NCBI GenBank assembly: GCA_028874075.1
Contig: JAPPLU010000092.1
Span: forward strand, 54,594-118,593
Direction of reading: 5' to 3'
DNA from: Chloroflexota bacterium
GTDB lineage: Bacteria > Chloroflexota > Dehalococcoidia > Lucifugimonadales > UBA3495
DNA: 64,000 nt
Part shown: piece by piece, positions 63,575 through 64,000 of the stretch
Layout: the number at the start of each line of letters is the position of its first letter
How positions within the stretch are numbered: the first letter of the stretch is position 1
The notes under the pieces: generated by a model
Seen by the model: the letters and a program-made list of their open reading frames with translations, nothing else
What the model was told of the DNA's origin: nothing
Databases searched by the model: none
Position numbers and translations under genes: made by a program

Positions 63575-64000
63575 TCAAAATCGATCGGCGACGATGTTCA
63601 GAGCTACACCATGCTCAAGGTACGCCTTGGCGGCCGCGAGAACGAGAGCGAAGCCGCCCGTCGAATCTACGACTCGGTCGATCACGTCATCGGCGTTACT
63701 ATCGAAGCCACTATTGGCGACACTGACATACGTCCCGTCGGCCCCACGATCCTCGAAAGTCCACTCAACCCGCGATGGATTTTCCGAATCAACATCCCAT
63801 TCAATATAGATCCTCTTATTTTGCTCCAATGCCAACACGCGAACCGTCGACGAAGCCTCGTATAGATCCCAGTACCATGTCACCGAGCCATCAGCTACCA
63901 ACGGCCCGGAAGTACGGTTAAACCAAAACTTCGTAATCACATCTGGATTCACGAAGGCGTCAAACACTTGTGCCACAGGTCGACGAATGAGCAACTCGAT
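63575..64000 (-). CDS. SRPBCC/AHSA1-family protein, N-terminus beyond the window
   Basis: At least 141 residues of an AHSA1-type (START-like) domain: ELLIRRPVAQVFDAFVNPDV, KFWFNRTSGPLVADG, EWTFEDRGADGTYVSVAN and VVDSTGGFALVLAAAKAYLE. These are the family's helix-grip segments in order. The frame is open at position 64000, and the first visible residues (IELLIRRPV) lack the few residues usually ahead of them, so the start lies outside. Ligand unknown. Confidence 0.75.
   Translation of the reverse strand: MELLIRRPVAQVFDAFVNPDVITKFWFNRTSGPLVADGSVTWYWDLYEASSTVRVLALEQNKRIYIEWDVDSENPSRVEWTFEDRGADGTYVSVANSGFDSNADDVIDRVVDSTGGFALVLAAAKAYLEHGVALNIVADRF

Overview
The window reads as a stretch of bacterial chromosome, most likely from a Chloroflexota of the Dehalococcoidia/SAR202 type (inference). 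The signs are four luciferase-like flavin monooxygenases among many oxidative, aromatic-type catabolic genes, a DnaG zinc site spaced CX3C, small zinc-ribbon proteins, GuaB3, and dense coding with short gaps. I saw no rRNA, tRNA, CRISPR array, transposase or integrase.

Layout. 0-2.5 kb: the edge of a GlcG/HbpS-like gene, then hisF, a HAD phosphatase and hisIE. 2.7-18.9 kb: a catabolic block with an S51 peptidase, class III extradiol dioxygenase, Rieske oxygenase, HpaB-type hydroxylase, SDR, MDR dehydrogenase, ThDP enzyme, GH15, phenylacetate-CoA-ligase-like enzyme, amidohydrolase, M19 dipeptidase and cupin; a GIY-YIG protein interrupts it. 19.1-31.8 kb: a ThuA-like gene broken by one UAA, an MDMPI-type protein, SMP-30, three LLM oxidoreductases (one fused to an Mrr_N-like winged helix), a flavin-dependent-halogenase-like protein, an alpha/beta hydrolase, a cupin, and an amidase with a GatC/AtzG-like small subunit.

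32-43.4 kb is housekeeping: glmU, a CBS/CorC membrane protein, rpoD and dnaG (6 nt apart) and dnaE. 44-48.4 kb holds a zinc-ribbon protein behind a good sigma-70 promoter, then guaB3, a UGSC-family selenoprotein, an AIM24 protein and a 354-residue unknown. The selenoprotein frame contains UGA directly before Gly-Ser-Cys, followed by a short hairpin with a GGUCU loop, so it should be read through as Sec. This is the most interesting feature.

49-64 kb: a solute-binding lipoprotein without permeases, a tightly overlapping DUF1538-DUF1538-PII-CBS operon, a two-component-monooxygenase-like acyl-CoA dehydrogenase homologue, a single-domain voltage-gated cation channel, a collagen-like lipoprotein with three Cache-like repeats, a fourth LLM, an atypical SDR, a Septu (PtuA/PtuB) antiphage pair, a DUF1801 protein and a partial SRPBCC gene.

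The catabolic enzymes together suggest an oxidative lifestyle on recalcitrant organic matter: ring hydroxylation, ring cleavage, CoA activation and flavin mono-oxygenation. The substrates cannot be read from the sequence. Several GC-rich hairpins act as terminators, and dispersed palindromic repeats (a REPIN-like pair, a CACGGAG inverted repeat, a GTTCG-CGAAC element) lie in the gaps.
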